Below are positions 32,753 to 42,156 of a stretch of DNA of 64,000 nucleotides, piece by piece. The translations under genes were made by a program, and so were the position numbers. The notes beneath the pieces were generated by a model. That model saw only the letters and a list, made by a program, of their open reading frames with translations, ran no database searches and was not told the origin of the DNA. The first letter of the stretch is position 1. Each line of letters starts with the position of its first letter. Source of the stretch: Massilia alkalitolerans DSM 17462 (GTDB lineage: Bacteria; Pseudomonadota; Gammaproteobacteria; Burkholderiales; Burkholderiaceae_D); assembly GCF_000427785.1 (NCBI RefSeq), contig NZ_ATYR01000015.1:83550-147549 (forward strand). The letters run 5' to 3'.

Positions 32753-34072
32753 TCAGTTAAGCTGACTGGCATTTTTTGTTGGATATTTTTTTCTGGTAGG
32801 CTTAACGACCCGAGGATAGGATCTCGCTCGGCGCTCGGGCAAGAGATAGGAGTTGGCCTGTAGTCGTAGCCAAGCCAAGCGTCTGGGTAAGGTACCTGGC
32901 GTTTGCAAAGGCCAGTGATAGAGTGCAGTCGTGATGGCTAGTGCCAGCCATTGGAAGCTCAACCGTTGTGGCGGCACTTGCAACTCGTCGGCCATCTGCG
33001 CGATTTCATACCGGAGCAAGTTATAGGCGATGAGCATTCCCCATACCTCCTGCCTTACCAGTTCAGGCCGCTTGCTTCGCAGGACATGAGTATTCTTCAA
33101 CATGCCTTGCTTTATCTCCCTAAAGCCGAGTTCGATCTCCCAGCGCTGCATGTAATGTGCAGCGATTTCCCTGGCCGGAAAGCGATGAGCGTCGCACAGG
33201 GAGGTTAGAAATTGTCGCGGTTGTCCACCTATCGTGCACTTGATGAGGCGCGCCTCCCAATGCGTCGGCAAGTCTGGACGCTGCTTGCAGGCCTGAGGTG
33301 AGATGGGCATGCGTACCAGGTAGTCTCCAGGAGCAAACTCATGTACAACTTCGTATCGTAACGGAGTTTTTGCACGCATGAGCCAATGCCGTTGTTGGCC
33401 ACACTGCTGCCAATCAAGGAGAAACGCTGCTGAAAAATAGGCACGGTCAAAGATCGTTAAAGAATCATCAGGCACTTCGTGCATGAGTGGCTTGGCAAAG
33501 CTGAGTTCACCAGTACGATAGTCGCCGAAACGAGCGCCGCGGACCAGGTGTGTGTATGTGTCCATCAGGCACACTGCCCGGACCTGTGGCCAGACCCCGT
33601 CGCCATGCGAACTGGATGATCGTCCGAATTCACTGCAGTTTGCCGGCGTGTCTGGTATGGACCACACCACGCCATCGACCGCATAACTGCGCAAGCCATG
33701 AAAAAGTGCTTCGATGGGCAACGATGCGTTTGCCCAAGATCTGGCCAGTCGATCGAACAGCCATGCCAATGGCGCTTCGCCCAAACGCTCACGCCCTGCA
33801 ACGGCAGCACTGGGGACCGGTGAACCTGAGGCTGGCCCCTCAGCAAGATCGAGTTGCTGGACGATGTGCCAGATCGGTTCGTCACGAAACAGCGCCAATC
33901 CAATCACAAGCCACACCATCCGCTCGGCTGGTAGTCGCCGTCGTCGAATTGAAGCCGTGCCGGTTTGCTGCAGAGCTTCGTCGATCCACTCTGGATCTAT
34001 CAGGCTGGCGAAACGCTCGAACTCATGCGGTACCAGCTCAGCCGCATAGTCCATATCAAGTTGGAGAGCCAT
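32753..34072 (-). CDS. IS4-family DDE transposase
   Basis: This encodes 439 residues from the ATG at 34072 (an in-frame GTG at 34090 adds 6). The catalytic pattern is D in YAVDGVVWSIPD, D in LTIFDRAYFSA, and the C-terminal YMQRWEIELGFREIKQG that carries the IS4-type Y-(2)-R-(3)-E-(6)-K signature. The frame is intact, so the element may be active. The stop codon lies within the left terminal repeat. A perfect stem-loop immediately upstream probably limits translation from outside transcripts. Codon use is less GC-biased than its neighbours, consistent with recent arrival. Confidence 0.92.
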   Translation of the reverse strand: MALQLDMDYAAELVPHEFERFASLIDPEWIDEALQQTGTASIRRRRLPAERMVWLVIGLALFRDEPIWHIVQQLDLAEGPASGSPVPSAAVAGRERLGEAPLAWLFDRLARSWANASLPIEALFHGLRSYAVDGVVWSIPDTPANCSEFGRSSSSHGDGVWPQVRAVCLMDTYTHLVRGARFGDYRTGELSFAKPLMHEVPDDSLTIFDRAYFSAAFLLDWQQCGQQRHWLMRAKTPLRYEVVHEFAPGDYLVRMPISPQACKQRPDLPTHWEARLIKCTIGGQPRQFLTSLCDAHRFPAREIAAHYMQRWEIELGFREIKQGMLKNTHVLRSKRPELVRQEVWGMLIAYNLLRYEIAQMADELQVPPQRLSFQWLALAITTALYHWPLQTPGTLPRRLAWLRLQANSYLLPERRARSYPRVVKPTRKKYPTKNASQLN

Positions 34073-34077
34073 AATAA

Positions 34078-34110
34078 AAAACGGATTCACGTTGTACGTG
34101 AATCCGTTTT
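34078..34110. repeat. Perfect 15-bp stem-loop upstream of the transposase start
   Basis: AAAACGGATTCACGT (34078-34092) and ACGTGAATCCGTTTT (34096-34110) are perfect complements around 3 bases. It lies between the IS right end and the transposase ATG and overlaps the upstream GTG. IS10 and IS50 use such hairpins to block expression from readthrough transcripts. Confidence 0.75.
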
Positions 34111-34154
34111 AGTTCAAGCCACCGACAGGTCAATGCCTTAATTGACTGGCATTA

Positions 34155-34175
34155 CGCCATGTGCGGGGCTTTTTT
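34155..34175 (+). terminator. Right half of the split intrinsic terminator
   Basis: This contains the second target duplication copy (34155-34165), the arm GCGGGGCTTT (34163-34172) and the remaining T-run. See 32726-32743. Confidence 0.7.
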
Positions 34176-34192
34176 CGTTTTGTGGGCAAGAA

Positions 34193-34224
34193 GCGCAACC
34201 ACGCCTGCACCGTTCCTTTACCGT
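34193..34224 (+). promoter_or_regulatory. GCGCAACCACGCC promoter-like element for the giant helicase gene
   Basis: The core is exact although the first bases are GCG rather than TTG. TACCGT starts 20 bases after GCGCAA (34219-34224). It lies only 39 bases from the IS right end, so the IS left this promoter intact. Confidence 0.6.
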
Positions 34225-34273
34225 AGAGCTATCGGTCAGTTGCACATTGCAGAATTCACATACAGGAGTAAAT

Positions 34274-37200
34274 ATGCCGACTTGGTTCGATCTCGGTAAG
34301 GAAGGGGTAACACTGCGGTTCATCAAGGAAGAGGGGTTCAAAGAGAGCCTGCTCATCATCGCCGGTGTGCCGATTGGCTCCCCTGAGTGGGAAGCGTGCC
34401 AGCGCGAGCCCCTGGGCTTCAAGAAGGTCAAAACTGGCAAGCCGTTCCTGATCCGTCCGTTCTCGCCGACCAAGACGCCGATGCTGTCCGACTTCCGCAC
34501 GGTCTTCCCGCTGGCCCGCCAGATCCAGGTCCCAAGCGCGCAGGACGTGCGCCTGCGCCTGCAAGGCGGCCCCACGCTGTCGGCGCAAGAAATTGCGATC
34601 ACGGCCGCACTGCGTGTGGCAGCGCCGATCGGTATGAACCTGATGGGCCAACGCGTCTTCGAGCGCCCTGAAGGGGAGCGTTTCGTGGTCGATGCCGAGG
34701 GCCAGCGAGTCGAAGAGGGCGCGCTGCCGGCGGCATTCATGCTGCGTGCGGACGATTCCAACCTGGTAAGCTGCGTGCGCGGCTTCATCGCGGGCCTCAT
34801 GGCCGGCTCGCACGCTGATGTCGCCGACGTCAACCGCTTCGTCGACGTCCTGTACGGCCGCGGCGCCTCGCTGGATCGCCGCAAGGTGGAGGAGGTTGCC
34901 CAGACCATCGAAGCGGAGATGGCAAAGCGTGTCCTCGAGCGCCACGAGCTCGCCGGCGACGCGGCGTACCGCGAAGCCCAGCTGCTATACGAGAATTCGC
35001 CACCCTATGCCGGTCCCCAGAAAGATGCTGGTGCTATCCCGCTGCCGGCCGCCATCGCAGCCCAAGAGCTGGTGCGCGCCTTCGGCGGTGAAGGCTCGGT
35101 TCCGATCTACATCCCGCAACTGAACGACGGTGCCGTCGCGTCGCTCCTGGGCCGTAACTACGTCGCCCTGACTGACCCGGCGACGCCAGAATCGGCCGAT
35201 GGGCGCCTGCGCAGCTTTGTCCCGGACTCGGTGACTGTCGTCGAGCGCGCCTTCACTGAATCGGTGCCGCCGCACCGCCTGTCCATGATCAGCCGCGACG
35301 ACGTGACGGCCGAGACGCTCGAAGACGTGCGTGGCGCCATGGCGCGCCGGCACCAGAATGGCTTGACCATCCTGACCTTCCCAGAGTATTCGAGCGCCGT
35401 CGATGTCGACCGCCAGGCCGAGAAAGAGCGCGTGAACGCTTTCCTGCGCGGCCTGCAGACCGACTACGATGTCCTGGGTATTGGCCTCTTGTCGCCGGTG
35501 ATGCGCCGGAAGATGAATCTCCAGTCCGGTCTCATGATGGTCACGGTCGGCCGCAAGTTCAGCGCGAAGGAGCGCGAGCTGCGCGGCGAGGACTGGGTGC
35601 CGCGCCGCCAGGAGACCATGTACGACTGGGATGCCCTGCGCACCTACACGAACGACGTCTTGGTCCGTGTGCACGAGTCTGCCGGCCGCAAGATGACCGC
35701 CGAGGAAGAAGCTGCCCTGCGGGCCAATGAGAACGCCGAGAACAGCTACCAGCTGCCATACGAATCCTTCTCGCGCAATGGCGACGTCCAGCTCATGATC
35801 CCGCGCAACCTGGCCGGCCCGAGCTACAAGGCGCTGCAAAACCTCCAGGACCGCAGCGGCAACATCGACGAGTACGTGCGCAATGCGATCGGGTTCACGG
35901 ACGAGCAGTTTGCCTACCTGGCCCCGGAGCAGGTCGACGCGGCCGCGCTGATGGTGAGTGCCCTCGACCGCGACAAGGGCTTCGTGCTGGGCGACCAGAC
36001 CGGCGCCGGCAAGGGCGCGACCATTGCCACTTCCGTCTCCTACGCCTGGCAGCGTGGCCTGTCCGTGATCTTCGTGACGAAACAGGACAGCCTGTTCTCG
36101 GACTTCTATCGTGACCTGAAGAAGACCGGCCTGCACACGCAGCTGCGCCCCATGGTGCTGAACCACGGCGCACAGGTGGTTGACCAGTTCTCGGAAAACC
36201 TCGACAAGATCGCAACCGGCGTGACGCGCAAGAAGTTCGCCGAAAACTTCCAGTTCGGCCTGGAAGGGTTCGACAACCCGAACCTGGTGTTCTGCACCTA
36301 CTCGCAGTTCAGCAAGGGCGAGGATTCCGACAAGGCCGAGTGGATCAAGTCGATCGCGCCGAATTGCATCGTGATCTTCGACGAATCGCACATTGCCGCG
36401 GGCGACACTTCGCAGCTGGGATCTGTGTGCACCTCGGTGGCCAATGCCGCCAAGGCCGTCGTGTATTCCTCGGCAACCTGGCTCAAGGACGCGCGCCAAA
36501 TGAGCTTCTACAGCCGCATGCTGCCATCCTCGATCGACACGTCCATGGTCTCCGAAGCGATGCAGGCCGGCGGCGAGAGCATCCAGGAAGTGTTCACCGC
36601 GATGCTGGCCGAGGACGGCCTGTTCATCCGTCGCGAGCGCGATGCCTCCCAGCTCGACATCATGATGACCGTGGACGACGCGCGCCTGGCCGACAACGAG
36701 AAGATCTCCGACCAGGTGGCGATCATCCTGCAGGGCCTGCAGCGTCTGTGCGGCGTCACCGACCAGGTCGGCCGTCGCCTGACCCGTGGCCAAATCCAGA
36801 AGCTCGACACCGCGCAGCGCTTCATCCAGGCCACCCTCGACCGCGCCAACAACTCTTCCCGAGAAGCGATCCTGGCGCTGCGCGCGCGCACTGCGCAGGA
36901 TGCCACCGCTCCGGAAGAGGAAGCCGACGGAGGCAACGACGAGGCGATTGACGAAGCCGCGCGCCAGGCCGCGGAGCTGGTCGCCAACACGTATGCCCGT
37001 CAGATGGCGAACGACGAAGGTGTCGCAGGCCGGGCGGAGTCCGAGAACGAGGAGTTCCTGGCCGCCGGCCATGCGGCGCACGTGATCGACGCCGAGGCGA
37101 TCGCCGTGGACGAGGCGCAGGCGCTGCTCGACGGCGGCATGCCGGCCGAAGGCGGCCTGGCGAACCTGCTGGACCTGCGAATCGAAGACTTGGGCCTGAC

Positions 37201-40200
37201 GGCCGAGCAGACTGCCAAGCTCTCGACCGACATCGGCATGCTGGGAGAAGACGGCGACGCGCTGCGCCGCCTGCAGACCGAGATGCGCCGCATCAAGCGC
37301 ATGATCGACGGAGTCAAGACCCAGACCACCAGCTTCGGCAGCCTGCTGTTCACGACCCAACGCACGCTCAACGTGGCGCTGCAAGCCCGCTTTGCCGGTG
37401 AGCGGGCGGTCGAGAAGATCCGCGAAGGCAAGAAGCCGATCATCTTCCTGGAGCAGACCTTTGAGCAGCGCATCAAGGAAGCGCTGGATGACCCGGATAC
37501 CGTGAAGAACGAGGACGGCACCTACACGATCCGACCGCAGACCCTGAAGCTGACCTTGCGCGCCATGTACGACACGGTCGTGCGCATGACCCACGTCGAC
37601 GCTGAGGGCAATCGCATTGAAGGCAGCGTGCTGGACTCGCAGTTCATGGCGTCCGAGGACGAACGTGAGGCGATCAAGGAAGGCCTGAATACCCTGGACG
37701 AAATGATCGACCAGCTGCCCGACGATCTGTACTGCTCCCCGATCGACACGATCTGCAACGCGATCCGCAATGCCGGCTTCACTGTCGGCGAGGCCACTGG
37801 CCGTAAATATAAGGTCATCGAAATGAGCCATGACCATTGGACCGTCGCCTCGCGCACGGCCCAGGAGTCGAAGATTAGCAACATCGAGCGCGGCTTCAAC
37901 TTCGGCGACTACGACGCACTGGTGGGCAACAAGGCGATGTCGACCGGCATGAGCCTGCACGCCTCGGAAGACTTTACCGACCAGCGCCAGCGCACGGAAA
38001 TGTTCTGCCAGGTGTTCGGCGATATCGTCGACTACGTGCAGGCGATCGGCCGCGCGGATCGTCGCGGCCAGGTTGTTCCGCCAGAAGTGGAAATGCTCGC
38101 GTCGGGCCTGCAGTCCGAGGCACGGATCATGATGGTGCACTATGGCCACCTGCGTAAGCTGTACGCCTCGGCCACCAGTAACCGTTCCAGCCGCTTCGAG
38201 CTCCACGAGCTGCCAGACCTGTTCAACAGCGTGGGCGACGCATCCGTGCGTGACTTCCTGCAGGCCAATCCGGCGATCGCAACCCGCCTGGGTATCGAGT
38301 TCCGCTCCTTTATGCCGGCGGCTATCCACCCGGACGGTACCGAGGTCAATGCGTCCATGCATGGCCTGGCCAAACGCACCGTTTCGCGCCTGGATCTGCT
38401 GCCGGACAAGGAATCGCGCACCGTGTACCAGGAGATCACGTACAACTTCAACGAGGTGGTCGCGGAACTGAACGAGCAGGGGATCAACCCGCTGCGCACC
38501 AACGTGCTCGACATGGCCAGCTTCGACGCCGCGGCGATCACCGGCTCGGAGGACCTGTTGCCGGCGCGCCTGAACGAGCAGGGCGACGTCGATTCCGTCT
38601 TCGACGAGGCCGTCGAGCTGCAAACGGTCACGACCAAGTATCGTGTGGCGGCCCGCAAGTGGGACGACACGCTGGCGGAGATCGAGCAGAACACGCACCG
38701 GATGTTCTTCGAATCGCAGCGCGCGCGCGCAGCCGGCGGCACGCCAGACTTCGTGCCTGACCTGGAAACCCCGGCGATCTACCGTTCCGCGGGCAAGGAC
38801 GTGATGGGCCCGATGACCGGCGCCATCCGCATGGTGCCTTCTGGCCTGCGCACCCGCGTCGAGAAGATGTTCGACGCCATGCTGGTAATGATGCGTTCGT
38901 CCGACGCAGCGCGCCAGGGCGCCGATCAAACCGTTGAGCCGGGCCGGGCCCAGGATGAACACGGGAACCAGCTGATCACCCCGACACAGGTGATCGAGCG
39001 CCGCCGCAATTGGCTGCTGCAGCACCTGCAGCATTTCATGCCTGGTCAGCACGTCATTGTGCGCGAGCGCCACTTCGGTATTGGCGAAGAGAAGGTGCTG
39101 AAGGGCGCCGTGACTTCGCTGACGCTGCCGCCGCGCGGCCGTGAGACCAACCTGGCGCGCTGGGTGGTCACGGTCCAGATGGCCGGCTGGACGGCCCCGC
39201 AGCGCTTTACCCTGGCCGACCTGTACAAGAAGCAGTTCACCGGCTCGGACCTGTGGTTGCCGGGCGCGGAGCGTATCGACGACGGTCTGCTCAGCCGCGA
39301 GGTGCCGGACGAGTTCAATGCTTACCTCGAGCGCGACCACGTCTCGAAGCGCTACGTCCTGTGTGGCAACCTGTTCCGTGCGGCCTCGATCGCGGCCAAG
39401 CACAGGATCGGCGCCGGCGCGGTGCTGCAGATGCCGGCGGAAGCCCCTCGCCGCGTGATCAACATCCGTCCGTACATGACGAAGGAATCGATCTACTCGA
39501 CCGTGCCGGTGGAGCTGGGACCTGAGGGCGTTACCACGCTCTTCTGCTCGACCTGGTCGGGCCTGAATCGTCCGCCGGCGAAAAACGCCCACTACTGGCA
39601 GGAATTCATGCGTTCGAGCCTGGAAAGCCGTGCACTGCATTCGAACGCCGATTCGAAGAACGCCGATGTGTCGCTCTACTGGCTGCCGACGCGTACCACC
39701 TGGCAGCAGGACCTGCAGGAAGGCTTGAGCGAAGACGAAATGGATCAGCGCCGCACCGCTCGTGGCCAGCAGGGCGAGCACCTCCTCGCCGGTATTGGCG
39801 CGCGCATTCGCAAGACCTGCCTGGACCGCGAGGAGCAGTCAGCCCTGGCTACGGCCATCAACACGGAACTCGGCTACGAGATGGTCAAGATCGAGCGCGG
39901 CAAGCAGGGGGCGGCCACGGTCCGGATGATCTTGCGCTTCACCGATGCTGACGGCAACCGCGACAGCGACGACAAGATCCGCGAAAAGCTGGCAGTGTTT
40001 ACTCGCCACGTGATGAGCGCAACCGAGACCCGCCAGTTCTACTCGACCTCGCCGGAAATGCGTCTGCTGGCCATGGCTGTCACCCAACGTACCCGTGAGC
40101 AGTCGCGCGCCCTGCGCGAGGCCGCGCACGAGGACAAGATGATGCGTCGCCAGATGCAGCGCATGCACCTGGATGGAGGCGATGACGACGAGGTCGATGG

Positions 40201-40273
40201 TCAGGACGCGGGCGAAGATGAAGTCGAGCCCGATGGCGGCGAGGATGACGCGAGCGAGCAGCGCGCCGCCTGA
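34274..40273 (+). CDS. Giant Strawberry-notch (Sbno)-type superfamily 2 helicase
   Basis: This encodes 1999 residues from the ATG at 34274, fixed by CAGGAG. Walker A is GDQTGAGKGATIA (~572). The DExH box is FDESHIAAGDTSQ (~701), with serine as in the Strawberry-notch family. The C-terminal helicase motif VI is VQAIGRADRRGQ (~1255). The N-terminal ~550 residues and the C-terminal ~700 are unrecognised; the tail is acidic with poly-Asp/Glu. Phage and plasmid Sbno proteins are huge, often fused to methylases; I see no methylase motif. It probably remodels nucleoprotein or protects incoming plasmid DNA. It has its own promoter-like element and ends 6 bases from convergent hipA. Confidence 0.8.
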   Translation: MPTWFDLGKEGVTLRFIKEEGFKESLLIIAGVPIGSPEWEACQREPLGFKKVKTGKPFLIRPFSPTKTPMLSDFRTVFPLARQIQVPSAQDVRLRLQGGPTLSAQEIAITAALRVAAPIGMNLMGQRVFERPEGERFVVDAEGQRVEEGALPAAFMLRADDSNLVSCVRGFIAGLMAGSHADVADVNRFVDVLYGRGASLDRRKVEEVAQTIEAEMAKRVLERHELAGDAAYREAQLLYENSPPYAGPQKDAGAIPLPAAIAAQELVRAFGGEGSVPIYIPQLNDGAVASLLGRNYVALTDPATPESADGRLRSFVPDSVTVVERAFTESVPPHRLSMISRDDVTAETLEDVRGAMARRHQNGLTILTFPEYSSAVDVDRQAEKERVNAFLRGLQTDYDVLGIGLLSPVMRRKMNLQSGLMMVTVGRKFSAKERELRGEDWVPRRQETMYDWDALRTYTNDVLVRVHESAGRKMTAEEEAALRANENAENSYQLPYESFSRNGDVQLMIPRNLAGPSYKALQNLQDRSGNIDEYVRNAIGFTDEQFAYLAPEQVDAAALMVSALDRDKGFVLGDQTGAGKGATIATSVSYAWQRGLSVIFVTKQDSLFSDFYRDLKKTGLHTQLRPMVLNHGAQVVDQFSENLDKIATGVTRKKFAENFQFGLEGFDNPNLVFCTYSQFSKGEDSDKAEWIKSIAPNCIVIFDESHIAAGDTSQLGSVCTSVANAAKAVVYSSATWLKDARQMSFYSRMLPSSIDTSMVSEAMQAGGESIQEVFTAMLAEDGLFIRRERDASQLDIMMTVDDARLADNEKISDQVAIILQGLQRLCGVTDQVGRRLTRGQIQKLDTAQRFIQATLDRANNSSREAILALRARTAQDATAPEEEADGGNDEAIDEAARQAAELVANTYARQMANDEGVAGRAESENEEFLAAGHAAHVIDAEAIAVDEAQALLDGGMPAEGGLANLLDLRIEDLGLTAEQTAKLSTDIGMLGEDGDALRRLQTEMRRIKRMIDGVKTQTTSFGSLLFTTQRTLNVALQARFAGERAVEKIREGKKPIIFLEQTFEQRIKEALDDPDTVKNEDGTYTIRPQTLKLTLRAMYDTVVRMTHVDAEGNRIEGSVLDSQFMASEDEREAIKEGLNTLDEMIDQLPDDLYCSPIDTICNAIRNAGFTVGEATGRKYKVIEMSHDHWTVASRTAQESKISNIERGFNFGDYDALVGNKAMSTGMSLHASEDFTDQRQRTEMFCQVFGDIVDYVQAIGRADRRGQVVPPEVEMLASGLQSEARIMMVHYGHLRKLYASATSNRSSRFELHELPDLFNSVGDASVRDFLQANPAIATRLGIEFRSFMPAAIHPDGTEVNASMHGLAKRTVSRLDLLPDKESRTVYQEITYNFNEVVAELNEQGINPLRTNVLDMASFDAAAITGSEDLLPARLNEQGDVDSVFDEAVELQTVTTKYRVAARKWDDTLAEIEQNTHRMFFESQRARAAGGTPDFVPDLETPAIYRSAGKDVMGPMTGAIRMVPSGLRTRVEKMFDAMLVMMRSSDAARQGADQTVEPGRAQDEHGNQLITPTQVIERRRNWLLQHLQHFMPGQHVIVRERHFGIGEEKVLKGAVTSLTLPPRGRETNLARWVVTVQMAGWTAPQRFTLADLYKKQFTGSDLWLPGAERIDDGLLSREVPDEFNAYLERDHVSKRYVLCGNLFRAASIAAKHRIGAGAVLQMPAEAPRRVINIRPYMTKESIYSTVPVELGPEGVTTLFCSTWSGLNRPPAKNAHYWQEFMRSSLESRALHSNADSKNADVSLYWLPTRTTWQQDLQEGLSEDEMDQRRTARGQQGEHLLAGIGARIRKTCLDREEQSALATAINTELGYEMVKIERGKQGAATVRMILRFTDADGNRDSDDKIREKLAVFTRHVMSATETRQFYSTSPEMRLLAMAVTQRTREQSRALREAAHEDKMMRRQMQRMHLDGGDDDEVDGQDAGEDEVEPDGGEDDASEQRAA

Positions 40274-40279
40274 TATCGC

Positions 40280-41641
40280 TTACGGACTAGGGGCCTGGCC
40301 AGGCTCCTCCTCTTGCAGGATCTCGTCGCTCTGCTCTGGCCCTTCGGTAATTCGCTTTCCGAGGCGCGTTGAGATCGACGAGATCCGCTGCACAAGGCGC
40401 TCAGCCATGACCTTTTCTTGCGGGTTCAGCACAGGGCGCAGCTGCTCGACGACGGCCGATGCTGCCGCCGGCACCTGGCGAGCCATGTCGAGCGCAAGGT
40501 TCACCATGTACTTCGGCGCCACGCCGAGGCTGCCGGCGAGATCATGGATATGGGCTTGAGTGATCTTGCCGGGCTCCGTCTCACCGCCGATCTCAAAGGC
40601 AAACTTTGCAGCCAGGCCGGGATAGACCCGCGTACACATCAGGTCGTAGAACGGCGCCAGTCGCAGGCCACCAGGCGTAGCGATAATCGACAAATTCTTC
40701 GCGTGAGAGTCGTCATTTCCGGCGCACAGGTTGAAGAAGAGCCAGCGCAGCAGCTGCAAGCGGTCCACCGCCGGGCGGGCCGAGATCTCAAGTAGGTCAT
40801 AGCAGTCCTTGAACGTCGGGCCGCCTTCGGCCTCGTATTTCACGTCTGAAGGCTTCTCGAGCATTTGGCAGAAATCTGCCTGCCAGATGCGTTTCAGGGA
40901 GCCGTCAGGCTGCCGTTCCCGGTCGTATCGCTCGACGAGACACGCGCGAGTGTTCGGCTGGTACGCCACCTTCGCGGTTCGGAGGCCGCATTTGACGGCC
41001 GCGAGCATGATGATCGTCTCGTTTACGGCCGATGCAAACACCTTGATGTCGCTGCGCTGGATATCCGGCTTGAGGATGTGGGTCGAGGGCGCGTTGCCCA
41101 TGGGCCGTGCGGGCTTGCCCTCTTCGTCGACGTACAGGAGTAGCTTGAACTGCGCGCCAGACAGGGACATGCGAGGCGTGGGTAAAGCTGCGGCCTCGCG
41201 CTCGATCTCCTCCCGTTCAGTCGACTGGGCTCCGTCGGCGTGGACCAGCAGGTCGACCTGGTCCCACGTGAGGTGCTGGTAGATGGGAGACTGCAGGGTT
41301 TCGCCTTCCGGAACCAGGACGAACGCGCCGGCGCTCTCCCCCCCGACGCGGGAGAGCAGGCCGAAAACCGTTGAAACCTTCTCTCGAATGCTGATGACCT
41401 TGCGCTGGTCCCCTTCAGGGAGAAGATTCTCGAAGAAGGCGGCAACCGCAGGCGTCTCGACCTGCTCGGGCGTCAACGGCAAACCCGGCACAATAGGCTT
41501 GGCGCCAGGCGTGGTCAGCCACGTTTGGCTGTAGCTGAACGACAGCGGGTCGGTATTGTGGAGCGTACCAACCAGCCCGTCTGGGCCATACACCCAGAGG
41601 GCTTCGGGGATGCGCTTGGCGGATATTTGTGATGAACTCAC
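40280..41641 (-). CDS. hipA: HipA-type serine/threonine kinase toxin
   Basis: This encodes 453 residues. HipA phosphorylates host targets such as glutamyl-tRNA synthetase and causes growth arrest when not held by HipB. The N-subdomain contains LHNTDPLSFSY. The glycine-rich loop is MSLSGAQFKLLL, the ATP site has STHILKPDI, the catalytic loop is NLCAGNDDSHAKNLS, and the metal-binding segment is APFYDLMCT. Length matches E. coli HipA (440) and all key residues appear present. Its start overlaps hipB by 4 bases. On a plasmid this serves as an addiction module. Confidence 0.9.
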   Translation of the reverse strand: MSSSQISAKRIPEALWVYGPDGLVGTLHNTDPLSFSYSQTWLTTPGAKPIVPGLPLTPEQVETPAVAAFFENLLPEGDQRKVISIREKVSTVFGLLSRVGGESAGAFVLVPEGETLQSPIYQHLTWDQVDLLVHADGAQSTEREEIEREAAALPTPRMSLSGAQFKLLLYVDEEGKPARPMGNAPSTHILKPDIQRSDIKVFASAVNETIIMLAAVKCGLRTAKVAYQPNTRACLVERYDRERQPDGSLKRIWQADFCQMLEKPSDVKYEAEGGPTFKDCYDLLEISARPAVDRLQLLRWLFFNLCAGNDDSHAKNLSIIATPGGLRLAPFYDLMCTRVYPGLAAKFAFEIGGETEPGKITQAHIHDLAGSLGVAPKYMVNLALDMARQVPAAASAVVEQLRPVLNPQEKVMAERLVQRISSISTRLGKRITEGPEQSDEILQEEEPGQAPSP

Positions 41642-41868
41642 GATTTCTCCCTGATGATGAGCTCCAAGCCTAGCAGCGACAGCACGTCGATCACCGACTG
41701 CATCTGCAAGGTCTCTTTTCCCCGTTCGAGGTCGATGAGGAATCTGTTGCTTTTCCCAGCCAGTCCGGCTACGTCGAGCTGGGTTAGTCCCTGTTTTTTG
41801 CGCGCTGCACGCGCGATTTTTCCGAGTTCGACTGTCGACGTGACCTTCTCATAATCAGTGCTATCCAT
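41638..41868 (-). CDS. hipB: HipB-type antitoxin, XRE DNA-binding
   Basis: This encodes 76 residues from the ATG at 41868, chosen because GAGG stands 7 bases upstream; the longer frame to 41892 is less likely. An XRE/Cro helix-turn-helix fills most of it (LGKIARAARKKQGLTQLDVAGLAGKSNRFLIDLERGK). It neutralises HipA and represses the operon by binding palindromes upstream. Several GTGAT/ATCAC words lie in the 41885-42005 region. Overlap with hipA ensures coupled translation. Confidence 0.88.
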   Translation of the reverse strand: MDSTDYEKVTSTVELGKIARAARKKQGLTQLDVAGLAGKSNRFLIDLERGKETLQMQSVIDVLSLLGLELIIREKS

Positions 41869-41884
41869 GGTTACCTCAATGTGA

Positions 41885-42005
41885 GCGCTCAATCACATTC
41901 TAGCACCAGCATCGGTGGAAATAGAAAAATATGAGTGATCTATCACTTTACGGTCAGTAAAGAATCGATCTACACAAAATATGATCGATCGATCACCTGT
42001 GATAG
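41885..42005. promoter_or_regulatory. hipBA operators
   Basis: GTGATCTATCAC (41935-41946) is a near-perfect palindrome. A second cluster, GATCGATCGATCAC followed by GTGATAG, lies at 41983-42005, and GAGCGCTC with ATCAC at ~41883-41895. Repeated GTGAT/ATCAC half-sites in an AT-rich leader fit cooperative HipB binding. Confidence 0.6.
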
Positions 42006-42156
42006 GCTCCTATGACCCTGACGCCAATTAAAATTCGTGGTGGATATGTTTCTTTTGCGCAACCACTGATGATGCCTGGGACATCTTGCCAACTTTCAAT
42101 TCCCCATCGATTCTTGTACCATAGCTATCTTATGAAACAAAATTGGGACCTCTAGA

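Larger units (their letters stand above)
32744..34154. mobile_element. IS4-family insertion sequence, 1411 bp, with 11-bp target duplication
   Basis: The ends read TAATGCCAGTCAGTTAAG on the left and, inverted, TAATGCCAGTCAATTAAG on the right, near-perfect terminal repeats. CGCCATGTGCG is directly repeated just outside both ends (32733-32743 and 34155-34165), an 11-bp target duplication as in several IS4-family groups. The element carries one minus-strand transposase gene. Intact ends and an exact duplication point to a recent insertion. Confidence 0.9.

Noticed and set aside
34985..39781. Very long minus-strand open frame (1598 codons) opposite the giant helicase
   Set aside because: It is antisense to a gene with clear helicase motifs; the composition (His/Arg/Leu/Val-rich) is typical of the reverse frame of GC-rich coding DNA, with no domain or start signal.
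42057..42069. GCGCAACCACTGA, a possible further copy of the element before the split topoisomerase
   Set aside because: The last core base differs (T for G), the rest diverges, and no -10-like hexamer lies 20 bases on (ATCTTG).
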